Shown one piece after another: positions 1-5,363 of a stretch of DNA of 5,427 nucleotides. The notes under the pieces are model-generated. The model worked only from the letters and a program-made list of their open reading frames with translations. It ran no database searches and was not told where the DNA came from. The stretch's first letter is position 1, and every line of letters begins with the position of its first letter. The position numbers were made by a program, and so were the translations under genes. Source of the stretch: an uncultured Oscillospiraceae bacterium (lineage in GTDB: Bacteria > Bacillota > Clostridia > Oscillospirales > Oscillospiraceae); the NCBI GenBank assembly GCA_947631805.1, contig CANRNA010000133.1, positions 1 through 5,427 on the forward strand, in the 5' to 3' direction.

Positions 1-381
1 GTCAACGGAGACGGGACCGTGGTCATCGCCGTGAGGGCGGACGCCCCGGCGGGCGGCATTCTGGACGCGCAGGACGCGGAGGCGATGATGTACGCCCTGG
101 GGGAGGGCTATGCGCCCGAGGATGTGCTGGGGCTGGCGACGGACGCCCAGGTCAGCACGGCGCTGGATATGCCGGACGGCGGCGTCCTCCGGGTCCGTGG
201 CAGCGTGAGCTGGTGCGGGGCGCTGAAGACCGCGAAGGCCATTTTGGAGGAGCGGGTAGCCGCCGGGGCCATGGACGCCGAGGCGTCGGACGGGGTGCTG
301 GAGGAGCTTTGGAGCCGCTTCCAGAAGGGCGAGCTTCCCCAGGACTGGCGGACCGGCGGCCCGGCCGACAGGACGGGCTGA
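1..381 (+). CDS. C-terminal part of an unrecognised protein (5' end probably outside window)
   Basis: The reading frame is open from the first base to a TGA at 379-381 and gives about 126 residues. Third codon positions are strongly G/C, as in the neighbouring genes, which supports real coding. A GTG at 19-21 with a GGAG at 7-10 could serve as a start, but the frame continues upstream without a stop and a protein beginning VVIAVRADAP would be unusual, so I treat it as 5' partial. The product is acidic and mostly helical in appearance, with many Ala, Glu, Asp and Gly. It contains a small beta-like patch (GGVLRVRGSVSW) and an amphipathic C-terminal helix (GVLEELWSRFQ) ending in a Gly/Arg-rich tail. 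There is no signal peptide, membrane segment or catalytic motif that I recognise. Its end faces the 3' end of the convergent metal-dependent repressor gene. I cannot assign a function. Confidence 0.6.
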   Translation, partial: VNGDGTVVIAVRADAPAGGILDAQDAEAMMYALGEGYAPEDVLGLATDAQVSTALDMPDGGVLRVRGSVSWCGALKTAKAILEERVAAGAMDAEASDGVLEELWSRFQKGELPQDWRTGGPADRTG

Positions 382-404
382 GGGGTCGCTTTTTTAAAAG
401 ATAG

Positions 405-442
405 CAGTGCAGGGCTTGGCACTTCTGCCAAGCCCTGCACTG
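405..442 (-). terminator. Strong hairpin, probable terminator of the repressor gene
   Basis: Bases 406-421 (AGTGCAGGGCTTGGCA) are perfectly complementary to 426-441, with a four-base loop CTTC. A further C-G pair at 405/442 extends the stem to 17 bp. On the minus strand the stem is followed by CTATCTTTT, a modest U-tract, so it fits best as an intrinsic terminator for the repressor that ends at 495. On the plus strand no T-run follows, so it is a poorer terminator for the gene ending at 381. It may still act in both directions because the two genes converge here. Confidence 0.65.
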
Positions 443-494
443 TCAGGCACGCCGATGTCCGGCGGCTGTTGCAATTTGCGGAAAAAACGCTATA

Positions 495-908
495 CTATTT
501 CTCGTGGGCCCTAATGTGGGCGGCCGCGTCGGAGGAGGCGCCGCCCATGGCGGCGATGTGCTCCTGGATGCGGGCAAAGCTCTCGTCGGAGAGGTCGTGC
601 TCGATCTTGCAGGCGTCCCGGTAGGCCGTCTCCCGGCCCACCCCCAGGCTCATGAGCACGGCGGCCAGGGTCTCGTGGCGCTCATAGATGCGCTTGGCAA
701 TGGCCAGGCCCTTTTCCTCCAGATAGAGCAGCCTGTCGGCGTCCCGGCGGATGTAGCCGTTTTCCTCCAGCTGCTTCATGGCTACGCTCACGGAGGGCTT
801 GGAGTAACCAAGGGTATTGGCGATGTCGATGGAGCGGACAAAGCCCTTCTCCATGGACAGCATGTAGATAGCTTCCAGATAATCCTCCGCGGATTCGTGG
901 ATGTTCAT
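495..908 (-). CDS. MntR/DtxR-family metal-dependent transcriptional repressor
   Basis: This 137-residue protein is a cytoplasmic DNA-binding repressor that senses Mn(II) or Fe(II). A winged helix-turn-helix spans about residues 22-65, with recognition helix near YSKPSVSVAMKQL. The metal-binding and dimerisation domain follows. Likely ligands are D9 and E12 (in EDYLE), H78 (in ERHET), and C100, E103 and H104 (in DACKIEHDLSDE). An Asp at the first position, where DtxR has Met, and the absence of a C-terminal SH3-like domain point to the MntR branch (B. subtilis MntR is about 142 residues). The Cys at 100 is DtxR-like, where B. subtilis MntR has Glu, so manganese specificity is not certain. The start at 908 follows GGAGGTG (914-920) by five bases. 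The gene is divergent from the tRNA nucleotidyltransferase, and an inverted repeat over its promoter suggests autoregulation. No metal transporter gene is in the window. Confidence 0.9.
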   Translation of the reverse strand: MNIHESAEDYLEAIYMLSMEKGFVRSIDIANTLGYSKPSVSVAMKQLEENGYIRRDADRLLYLEEKGLAIAKRIYERHETLAAVLMSLGVGRETAYRDACKIEHDLSDESFARIQEHIAAMGGASSDAAAHIRAHEK

Positions 909-924
909 GTGCCCACCTCCCGGC

Positions 925-951
925 GTTTATTATAACAAACTGATTGTATCA
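925..951. promoter_or_regulatory. Candidate operator: two adjacent dyads between divergent genes
   Basis: Bases 925-940 read GTTTATTATAACAAAC, an inverted repeat that matches its own reverse complement at 14 of 16 positions. It covers the extended -10 of the repressor. Immediately next to it, 941-951 reads TGATTGTATCA, with perfect 4-bp arms around a 3-base centre. DtxR/MntR proteins bind AT-rich palindromes and often repress their own genes, so this is a plausible operator. It does not match the B. subtilis MntR box closely, and the assignment is inferred from position and symmetry. It could also affect the divergent tRNA nucleotidyltransferase gene. Confidence 0.4.
929..937 (-). promoter_or_regulatory. 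Extended -10 promoter of the repressor gene
   Basis: Read on the minus strand, 937 to 929 gives TGTTATAAT, a perfect TATAAT with the TGn extension. The hexamer 17 bases upstream (ATTTTA) is a poor -35, which is common when an extended -10 is present. Transcription would start near 922, only a few bases before the GGAGGTG ribosome binding site, giving a leader of about 14 bases. Confidence 0.65.
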
Positions 952-988
952 TAAAATCGGCGGAAAAACAAGTCCAACAGGAGACGCG

Positions 989-2404
989 ATGGTCCCGATA
1001 CCGGAACATGTGAACAGTCTGCTCTCGGCTCTGCGGGCCGGGGGTTTTGAGGCGTATCCGGTGGGGGGCTGCGTCCGGGACAGCCTGATGGGCCGGGTCC
1101 CGGTGGACTGGGACCTGTGCTCCTCCGCTAGGCCGGAGCAGGTCCAGCAGGTGTTTCAGGGCCGCCGGATGGTGCTGACGGGGGCGAAGCACGGCACTGT
1201 GACGGTCGTCACCCAGGCCGGGCCGGTGGAGATAACCACCTTCCGGGCCGACGGGGCGTATCTGGACGGCCGCCACCCGGCGTCGGTCCGGTTCCTGCCC
1301 CGGCTGGAGGAGGACCTGGCCCGGCGGGACTTCACCATCAACGCCATGGCCCTGGGGCCGGACGGGGCGGTCATCGACCTGTACGGGGGCCGGGCAGACC
1401 TGCGCGCCCGGCTCGTCCGGTGCGTGGGCCGGGCGGACAGGCGCTTTCACGAGGACGCCCTGCGCATCCTGCGGGCGCTGCGCTTTGCCTCCAAACTGGA
1501 CTTCGCCATAGAGCCGGAAACCGCCCGGGCCGCGCTGGAGGACCGGGGACTGCTGGACGCCATCGCCCGGGAGCGGGTGTTTTCCGAGCTGAAGGGCGTG
1601 CTCATGGGTCCGGGAGCGGGCCGGGTGCTGCTTGCCTTCGCCCCGGTGATATTCCAGGTCATCCCGGAGCTGGCGGCGGGAGACGGCTTCGACCAGAAAA
1701 GCCCCCACCACTGCCACGACGTATGGACCCACAGCGCCCTGGCGGTGGACGCGGCCCCCTTCGACGTGGTGACGCGCCTGGCGATGCTGCTCCACGACGT
1801 GGCCAAGCCGGGCACATTTTTCACCGACGAAAAGGGTGTGGGCCACTTTTACGGCCACGGACAGGCGGGGGCGGAGACGGCGGACGGCATCCTGCGCCGC
1901 CTGCGGTGCGACAACGCCGTCCGCCAGGCGGTGACGGCGCTCATCGCCGTCCACGACATCCAGCCGCCCCAGACGGAACGGGCCATGAAGCGGCTGCTGG
2001 CCCGGATGGGGGAGGAGCAGACGCGCCGCCTCATCGCCTGCTGGCGGGCGGACTGCGCCGACAGGCCGGAGGCGGTGCGGCGCCGCAACGGCCTGGTCAT
2101 AGACGGGGCGGAGCGGGCGCTGGAGGGGGTGCTTACGGAGGCGGAGCCCTGCTTCGACCTGCGGGCCCTGGCGGTGAACGGCCGGGATATCCTGGCCCTG
2201 GGGGCGGCGGAGGGCCCGGCCGTGGGGCGGGTGCTCAGAGCCCTTTTGGACCAGGTGATAGAAGGGACGATCCCCAACAATCGGACGGCCCTTCTGGCCA
2301 GGGCCGGGGAGATGATAGAAAAAATACAGCGGAAACCCCACGGAAAACCGTCGGAAAAACGCGGGGACAGGGCCGGGGATATGAGCGCGGCGGGGGCCGG
2401 ATAA
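989..2404 (+). CDS. cca: CCA-adding-type tRNA nucleotidyltransferase (class II, with HD domain)
   Basis: The 471-residue product belongs to the class II nucleotidyltransferases that add or repair the 3' CCA end of tRNAs in the cytoplasm. The head domain has GGCVRD (26-31), the catalytic DWD pair (D40, D42) and the third carboxylate E81 in VEITTFR. RRDFTINAMA lies at 112-121. The neck region carries EDALRILRALRF (155-166), the motif that reads the incoming ATP or CTP. An HD-type domain follows, with HHCHDVWTHS (240-249) and LLHDVAK (267-273), giving H269/D270. I chose ATG 989 because AGGAG at 979-983 precedes it; an in-frame TTG at 944 lies in the promoter region and has no ribosome site. The last 25 or so residues are a basic, Gly/Ala-rich tail of no known function. 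The split CC-adding or A-adding variants share these motifs, so exact specificity is not proven. No terminator hairpin follows the stop. Confidence 0.92.
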   Translation: MVPIPEHVNSLLSALRAGGFEAYPVGGCVRDSLMGRVPVDWDLCSSARPEQVQQVFQGRRMVLTGAKHGTVTVVTQAGPVEITTFRADGAYLDGRHPASVRFLPRLEEDLARRDFTINAMALGPDGAVIDLYGGRADLRARLVRCVGRADRRFHEDALRILRALRFASKLDFAIEPETARAALEDRGLLDAIARERVFSELKGVLMGPGAGRVLLAFAPVIFQVIPELAAGDGFDQKSPHHCHDVWTHSALAVDAAPFDVVTRLAMLLHDVAKPGTFFTDEKGVGHFYGHGQAGAETADGILRRLRCDNAVRQAVTALIAVHDIQPPQTERAMKRLLARMGEEQTRRLIACWRADCADRPEAVRRRNGLVIDGAERALEGVLTEAEPCFDLRALAVNGRDILALGAAEGPAVGRVLRALLDQVIEGTIPNNRTALLARAGEMIEKIQRKPHGKPSEKRGDRAGDMSAAGAG

Positions 2405-2421
2405 ATTTTCTGATTTTCCTC

Positions 2422-2450
2422 TTGAATTTCGCGGGCGTTTATTCTATAAT
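2422..2450 (+). promoter_or_regulatory. Near-consensus sigma-A promoter for the coiled-coil protein gene
   Basis: TTGAAT at 2422-2427 and a perfect TATAAT at 2445-2450 are separated by exactly 17 bases. The 20 bases upstream of the -35 are AT-rich in an otherwise GC-rich window and could act as an UP element. Transcription would start near 2457, leaving a leader of about 30 bases. This is the strongest promoter visible in the window. Confidence 0.8.
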
Positions 2451-2472
2451 TTATGAGTAAATATTTTTCCAC

Positions 2473-2478
2473 AGGAGG
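2473..2478 (+). promoter_or_regulatory. Full-consensus ribosome binding site AGGAGG
   Basis: AGGAGG lies eight bases before the ATG at 2487 and fixes that start. It also rules out the out-of-frame ATG at 2453, which lies upstream of the site. Confidence 0.85.
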
Positions 2479-2486
2479 AACGTGCG

Positions 2487-2822
2487 ATGCCCAGACCCAA
2501 GGGAAGCAAGAACAAGAAGACCGTCCAGACCGTGGCGCAGGTGGAGGCGAAGATCGCCGCTCAGCAGGAGGTAAAGAGCTCCCTGGAGGCGGAGCAGACC
2601 GCTATCCTGGCGTCCATCGAGGAGAGCAAAAAGCAGCTGAAGGCCAAGAAGAAGGAGCTTCGCGCCGCTGAAAAGGCCCTGGCCGCCCTGGAGGAGAAGA
2701 AGGCCCAGGCCCAGCTGGTGGAGGCCGCCGCGGCGAAGAAGGACGAGATCGAGCAGGTCGTCACCAAGCTGGTCAGCAGCGGAAAGAGCGCCGACGAGAT
2801 ATTGGAGCTGCTCAAAAAGTAA
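2487..2822 (+). CDS. Small lysine-rich coiled-coil protein with AT-hook-like N-terminus
   Basis: This is a 111-residue protein of unknown function. The N-terminus, MPRPKGSKNKK, is a basic tail resembling an AT-hook (RPKGSK in place of the classical RGRP core). Residues about 15-85 are Ala/Glu/Lys/Gln-rich and have the look of a long coiled coil, including KKQLKAKKKELRAAEKALAALEEKK. A short predicted helical segment, EIEQVVTKLVSSGKSADEILELLKK (about 87-111), ends the protein. It has about 21 lysines against about 17 acidic residues, so it is net basic, with no Cys, Trp or Tyr, no signal peptide and no membrane segment. The strong promoter, AGGAGG site and the preference for AAG, GAG and CTG codons suggest high expression. 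A nucleoid-associated or histone-H1-like role is possible from composition alone. An RNA- or ribosome-associated role would look similar. I recall similar conserved hypothetical proteins in Clostridia but no characterised member. Confidence 0.85.
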   Translation: MPRPKGSKNKKTVQTVAQVEAKIAAQQEVKSSLEAEQTAILASIEESKKQLKAKKKELRAAEKALAALEEKKAQAQLVEAAAAKKDEIEQVVTKLVSSGKSADEILELLKK

Positions 2823-2845
2823 GATCGCCCTGTAAGTGAAGACCC

Positions 2846-2877
2846 CTGCACCGGTCGGCGTTTGCTGACCGGTGCAG
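2846..2877 (+). terminator. GC-rich hairpin without a U-tract after the coiled-coil gene
   Basis: CTGCACCGGTC (2846-2856) pairs perfectly with GACCGGTGCAG (2867-2877). The inner bases GGC/GCT can extend the stem around a GTTT loop. The sequence after the stem is ATTATCAGG, with no T-run, so it is an incomplete intrinsic terminator. It may instead stabilise the 3' end of the upstream message or reduce read-through into the hydrolase gene, which has no promoter of its own that I can see. Confidence 0.5.
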
Positions 2878-2909
2878 ATTATCAGGAGCGGAGGAGTGAG
2901 GGGGAGAAC

Positions 2910-3641
2910 ATGAGACCGATAGAGGATATGCTCCGGGGCAAGAGAGCCGCGATATTCGACTGGGACGGGACTTTGGCGGACTCCATCGGCGTGTGGAACG
3001 AGACGGACCGGCTCCTGGCCCGGGAGCTGGGCCGGGGCGCGCCGGACGAGGCGGAGCTCCAGGCCCTGCGGGACGGGGCGCTGCTCCGGTTCCGGCGGGA
3101 GAAAAACCCCTATCTCATGTACTGCGGCCTGCTGCGGGAGCGGTACGGGACGGATATGACCCCGGAGGAGATATACCGGCGGCGGTACGCCATCGCCCAG
3201 GAGCTCCTGGAAAAGCTGGACTACAAGCCCGGTGCGGACGCGCTTCTCCGGGGGCTGAAGAGGGCGGGGTATATCCTCATCCTGGCGACCACTACCCGCC
3301 GCCGGAGCATAGAGCTCTATGAGACCCGGAACGGGAACATCATGAAAAAAGCCCCCCTGGACCGGATATTCGACGGGGTATACACCTGCGAGGACGTGGA
3401 GAGGATAAAGCCGGACCCGGAGATATACCACCGTATATTCCGGGACCGGGGCCTGACGGCGGACCAGTGCGTGGTGTTCGAGGACTCCCTGGCGGGGATC
3501 CGGGCGGCCAAGGCGGCGGGGGTGGAGGTGTGCGTGGTCTACGACAGGCACGCCGACCCGGACCGGGAGGCCCTGGACAGGCTGGGGGACTGGCGGACGG
3601 CCGATCTTTTCGCCCTCACGAAGGCGCTGGGGCTGGGATAA
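2910..3641 (+). CDS. HAD-superfamily hydrolase (phosphatase / beta-phosphoglucomutase-like)
   Basis: The 243-residue product is a cytoplasmic HAD-family phosphohydrolase or phosphomutase. Motif I is FDWDGT at 16-21, with nucleophile D17 and acid/base D19. Motif II is the Thr run in ILATTT (T127-T129). Motif III is K167 in RIKPDPEIY. Motif IV is E191/D192 in VVFEDSLAGIRAAKAAG, which would hold Mg2+. Residues about 30-110 form a helical cap (C1 type), as in the beta-phosphoglucomutase and phosphoglycolate phosphatase group. The DSxxGxxAAxxAG context is typical of that group. The start at 2910 follows AGGGGGAG (2899-2906); an in-frame ATG at 2928 with GAGG before it is an alternative, and a TTG at 2862 lies inside the upstream hairpin. 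The substrate cannot be told from sequence. It may be co-transcribed with the coiled-coil gene 87 bases upstream. Confidence 0.9.
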   Translation: MRPIEDMLRGKRAAIFDWDGTLADSIGVWNETDRLLARELGRGAPDEAELQALRDGALLRFRREKNPYLMYCGLLRERYGTDMTPEEIYRRRYAIAQELLEKLDYKPGADALLRGLKRAGYILILATTTRRRSIELYETRNGNIMKKAPLDRIFDGVYTCEDVERIKPDPEIYHRIFRDRGLTADQCVVFEDSLAGIRAAKAAGVEVCVVYDRHADPDREALDRLGDWRTADLFALTKALGLG

Positions 3642-3643
3642 AG

Positions 3644-3676
3644 GGCGGAAGACGGATTTCGCCTGTTGCTTTTTTT
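3644..3676 (+). terminator. Intrinsic terminator of the HAD hydrolase gene
   Basis: GGCGGAA (3644-3650) pairs with TTTCGCC (3657-3663) in a 7-bp stem with one G-U pair and a six-base loop. Seven Ts follow at 3670-3676, after a six-base gap. The stem starts two bases after the hydrolase stop codon. The T-run overlaps the region that would hold the -35 and spacer of the next promoter. Confidence 0.6.
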
Positions 3677-3693
3677 GATTTTTCCGCTATACT
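3666..3693 (+). promoter_or_regulatory. Probable promoter of the VanZ-family gene
   Basis: TATACT at 3688-3693 is a good -10. TTGCTT at 3666-3671 is a weak -35 with a 16-base spacer; only the TTG matches consensus. Transcription would begin near 3700, about two bases before the ATG at 3702. The 11 bases CGCTATACTAT at 3685-3695 also occur at 488-498. Confidence 0.45.
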
Positions 3694-3701
3694 ATGTGTC
3701 G

Positions 3702-4175
3702 ATGGAAAAGACGGGAAAGAAATGGATATGGGCGGCCTTCGGGCTGTACAGCGCCAGCATGGCGTGGCTGCTGTTCGGGCAGCGGCTGGGCATGGCCTGG
3801 CCGTCGGATTACTGGACGGAGCTGACGGGACATCTGAACCTGGTGCCGCTGCGCACGGTGCGGCACTTCATCCGGCTGGTGCGGGATTCGGGAAATCCCT
3901 TTCTCATCCGGTTCGCCCGGATCAATCTGCTGGGCAACGTGTGGGTGTTCGTGCCCCTGGGGGTGTTCATGCCCTGGCTGTGGCCGCCGCTGCGGCGGTT
4001 CTGGCGGTTTGCCCTGTGCTTTCTGGCTGTGACCGTGGCGGTGGAGCTCGTGCAGCTCGTCACGCTTTTGGGCAGCTGCGATGTGGACGACGTGATACTG
4101 AACTTCGTGGGCGGCTCTCTGGGCTACGGCCTTTTCCTGGGAGGAAGGCGGCTGTGGGCCAGAGAAAAGAAATGA
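3702..4175 (+). CDS. VanZ-family integral membrane protein
   Basis: The 157-residue product is a small VanZ-like membrane protein. The founding member, VanZ, gives low-level teicoplanin resistance, but most family members have no established role. Family marks are HLNLVPL (44-50), INLLGNVWVFVPLGVFMPW (74-92), and VELVQLVTLLG followed by CDVDDVILNFVGGSLGY (114-142), with E115, Q118, D129/D130 and N134. Hydrophobic segments lie at about 8-27, 76-94, 102-123 and 131-147, so three or four membrane spans are likely. ATG 3702 gives the usual VanZ N-terminus: a short basic stretch, then a membrane helix. An in-frame TTG at 3666 would add 12 hydrophobic residues but starts inside the upstream terminator region. 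No Shine-Dalgarno sequence precedes 3702. Nothing ties it to a vancomycin resistance cluster; its neighbours are housekeeping genes. Confidence 0.87.
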   Translation: MEKTGKKWIWAAFGLYSASMAWLLFGQRLGMAWPSDYWTELTGHLNLVPLRTVRHFIRLVRDSGNPFLIRFARINLLGNVWVFVPLGVFMPWLWPPLRRFWRFALCFLAVTVAVELVQLVTLLGSCDVDDVILNFVGGSLGYGLFLGGRRLWAREKK

Positions 4176-4227
4176 CGAGCCCCAAGGTACGGCGAGAGAA
4201 TCGACAGATGATAGAGGGGGGAAGACA

Positions 4228-5064
4228 GTGGACGGTATTTTCGATATGCTCATATTGGGCGCCGGGCCCGCCGGGATATCGGCGGCCCTGACGGCCCATG
4301 CCCGCGGCAGGTCCGCGCTGGTGCTGTCCTCCGACCCTATGAATACGCCCCTGGCAAGGGCTCCCCGTATAGACAACTACCCCGGTCTGCCGGGCATGAG
4401 CGGCCGGGAGCTGCTGGCGGCCATGGGGGAGAGCCTGGAGGAGCAGGGCATCTCCCGCGTCACAGGCCGGGCCACGGCCGTGGCACCCTTCGGCGGGACG
4501 TTCATGGTCAGCGCCGAGCAGGACGTGTACCGGGCCAGGACCCTCATCCTGGCGGTGGGCGCCCAGCAGGGCGCGAAGCCCTTTCCGGGGGAGGCGGAGC
4601 TCTTGGGCCGGGGCGTGAGCTATTGCGCCACCTGCGACGGGATGCTGTACAGAGGGAAACGGGTGGCTGTACTGGGCCTGGGCGCCGCCGGAGAGAAGGA
4701 CGCCGCTTTTCTGGAGCGCGTCGGCTGCCAGGTCCTGTATCTCGGCCCGACCCAGGCGAAAAAATGTGAGATAAAAGGCACCGACCGGGTGACTGGCCTT
4801 GTGGCCGACGGGGAAGAATATCCCGTGGAAGGGGTGTTCATCCTCCGGGACACGGTGGCGGCCAGCGTGCTGCTGCCGGGTCTGGCCATGGAAGGGGGCC
4901 ACATCACCGTGGGAGCGGATATGGCCGCCAGCGTGCCCGGCGTGTTCGCCGCTGGGGACTGCACGGGCAGGCCCTATCAGATAGCCCGGGCGGTGGGACA
5001 GGGAAATATCGCGGCGCTGGCCGCCGACGCCTATATGAGAAAGGAACAGGAGAAACAGAAATGA
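4228..5064 (+). CDS. Thioredoxin-reductase-like flavoprotein, candidate ferredoxin-dependent type
   Basis: This 278-residue flavoprotein should pass electrons through FAD and a Cys pair to thioredoxin. FAD-binding marks are GAGPAG (11-16), IDNYPGLPG (48-56) and the C-terminal GVFAAGDCTGRPYQ (238-251). The redox pair is C133/C136 in SYCATCDG. Between the Cys motif and the C-terminal FAD segment the domain is short. From GLGAAG (150-155) to VEGVFI (200-205) there are about 50 residues, against roughly 80-90 in E. coli-type TrxB (recalled, not computed). The HRRxxxR motif that holds the NADPH phosphate is absent. Pyridine-nucleotide-independent, ferredoxin-linked thioredoxin reductases with such losses are known from clostridia; placing this protein there is inference. 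The start is GTG 4228 after AGGGGGG (4214-4220). Its TGA overlaps the thioredoxin ATG. No promoter is evident in the 52-base gap after vanZ, so it may be transcribed from upstream. Confidence 0.88.
   Translation: MDGIFDMLILGAGPAGISAALTAHARGRSALVLSSDPMNTPLARAPRIDNYPGLPGMSGRELLAAMGESLEEQGISRVTGRATAVAPFGGTFMVSAEQDVYRARTLILAVGAQQGAKPFPGEAELLGRGVSYCATCDGMLYRGKRVAVLGLGAAGEKDAAFLERVGCQVLYLGPTQAKKCEIKGTDRVTGLVADGEEYPVEGVFILRDTVAASVLLPGLAMEGGHITVGADMAASVPGVFAAGDCTGRPYQIARAVGQGNIAALAADAYMRKEQEKQK
5048..5052 (+). promoter_or_regulatory. Ribosome binding site of trxA inside the reductase gene
   Basis: AGGAG lies eight bases before the thioredoxin ATG at 5061, within the last codons of the reductase. It fixes the trxA start at the ATGA overlap and suggests translational coupling. 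Confidence 0.75.
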
Positions 5065-5363
5065 GCGTTTTGGAACTGACGAAGGACAACTTTGACCAGA
5101 CTGTGGGGACCGGCACGTCCCTGGTGGATTTCTGGGCGGTGTGGTGCGGCCCCTGCAAGATGCAGAGCCCCATCGTGGACGCCTTTGCCGAAAAGCGGCC
5201 GGACATTCAGGTCTGCAAGGTGAACGTGGACGAGCAGCCGGAGCTGGCGATGCGCTTCGGCGTCATGAGCATTCCCACCCTGATGGTGTTCCGGGACGGG
5301 GCGCTGGTCAACAAGACCGTGGGCCTGTCCGATATAGACGAGATAGAAAGGCTGTGCCAATGA
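5061..5363 (+). CDS. trxA: Thioredoxin
   Basis: The 100-residue product is a single-domain cytoplasmic thioredoxin that reduces disulfides in target proteins. The active site is WCGPC at 28-32 (C29, C32), preceded by LVDFWAVW. D23, the buried acid that tunes the active site, is present. The cis-proline is P72 in MSIPTLMVF, and KVNVDEQPELAMRFGV (53-68) is the usual central segment. The length is close to the common 105 or so residues, with a slightly short C-terminus (the final helix is DIDEIERLC). The ATG at 5061 shares bases with the TGA of the reductase gene, and its own TGA overlaps the valS ATG. The reductase next door is the obvious electron donor, so the two genes probably form a dedicated pair. 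Confidence 0.96.
   Translation: MSVLELTKDNFDQTVGTGTSLVDFWAVWCGPCKMQSPIVDAFAEKRPDIQVCKVNVDEQPELAMRFGVMSIPTLMVFRDGALVNKTVGLSDIDEIERLCQ

Noticed and set aside
504..935. Plus-strand GTG-start frame opposite the repressor, just after the promoter-like element at 469-496
   Set aside because: The spacing looks like a leaderless start, but the Gly/Ala/Val/His-rich translation is a shadow of the repressor helices. Only the promoter-like element is kept as a finding.
944..988. TTG start adding 15 residues to the tRNA nucleotidyltransferase
   Set aside because: The TTG lies in the operator/promoter region with no ribosome site, whereas ATG 989 has AGGAG five to six bases upstream and gives a normal family N-terminus.
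905..2341. Long open frame on the minus strand opposite the tRNA nucleotidyltransferase (478 codons)
   Set aside because: It is the mirror of a clearly real gene in GC-rich DNA. Its translation is Pro/Arg/His/Gln-rich without any domain, and it runs across the divergent promoter region.
1420..2460. Plus-strand open frame overlapping the 3' two thirds of the tRNA nucleotidyltransferase
   Set aside because: It is a Gly/Arg/Pro/Ala-rich shadow frame inside a gene with all of its family motifs intact.
2451..3551. Minus-strand open frame opposite the coiled-coil and HAD genes
   Set aside because: It spans two unrelated plus-strand genes with their own ribosome sites. Its translation has no recognisable domain and looks like antisense of high-GC coding DNA.
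3702..4175. Glycopeptide-resistance locus on the basis of a VanZ-family gene
   Set aside because: There are no vanH/A/X, vanR/S or vanY genes nearby. VanZ-like proteins are widespread without a resistance role.
4060..4902. Minus-strand open frame opposite the thioredoxin reductase
   Set aside because: It is antisense to a conserved flavoprotein, has no family motif, and has no convincing promoter or ribosome site.
5065..5359. T-box riboswitch ahead of valS
   Set aside because: The space directly before valS is fully occupied by trxA, and no T-box-like or terminator/antiterminator structure was seen.
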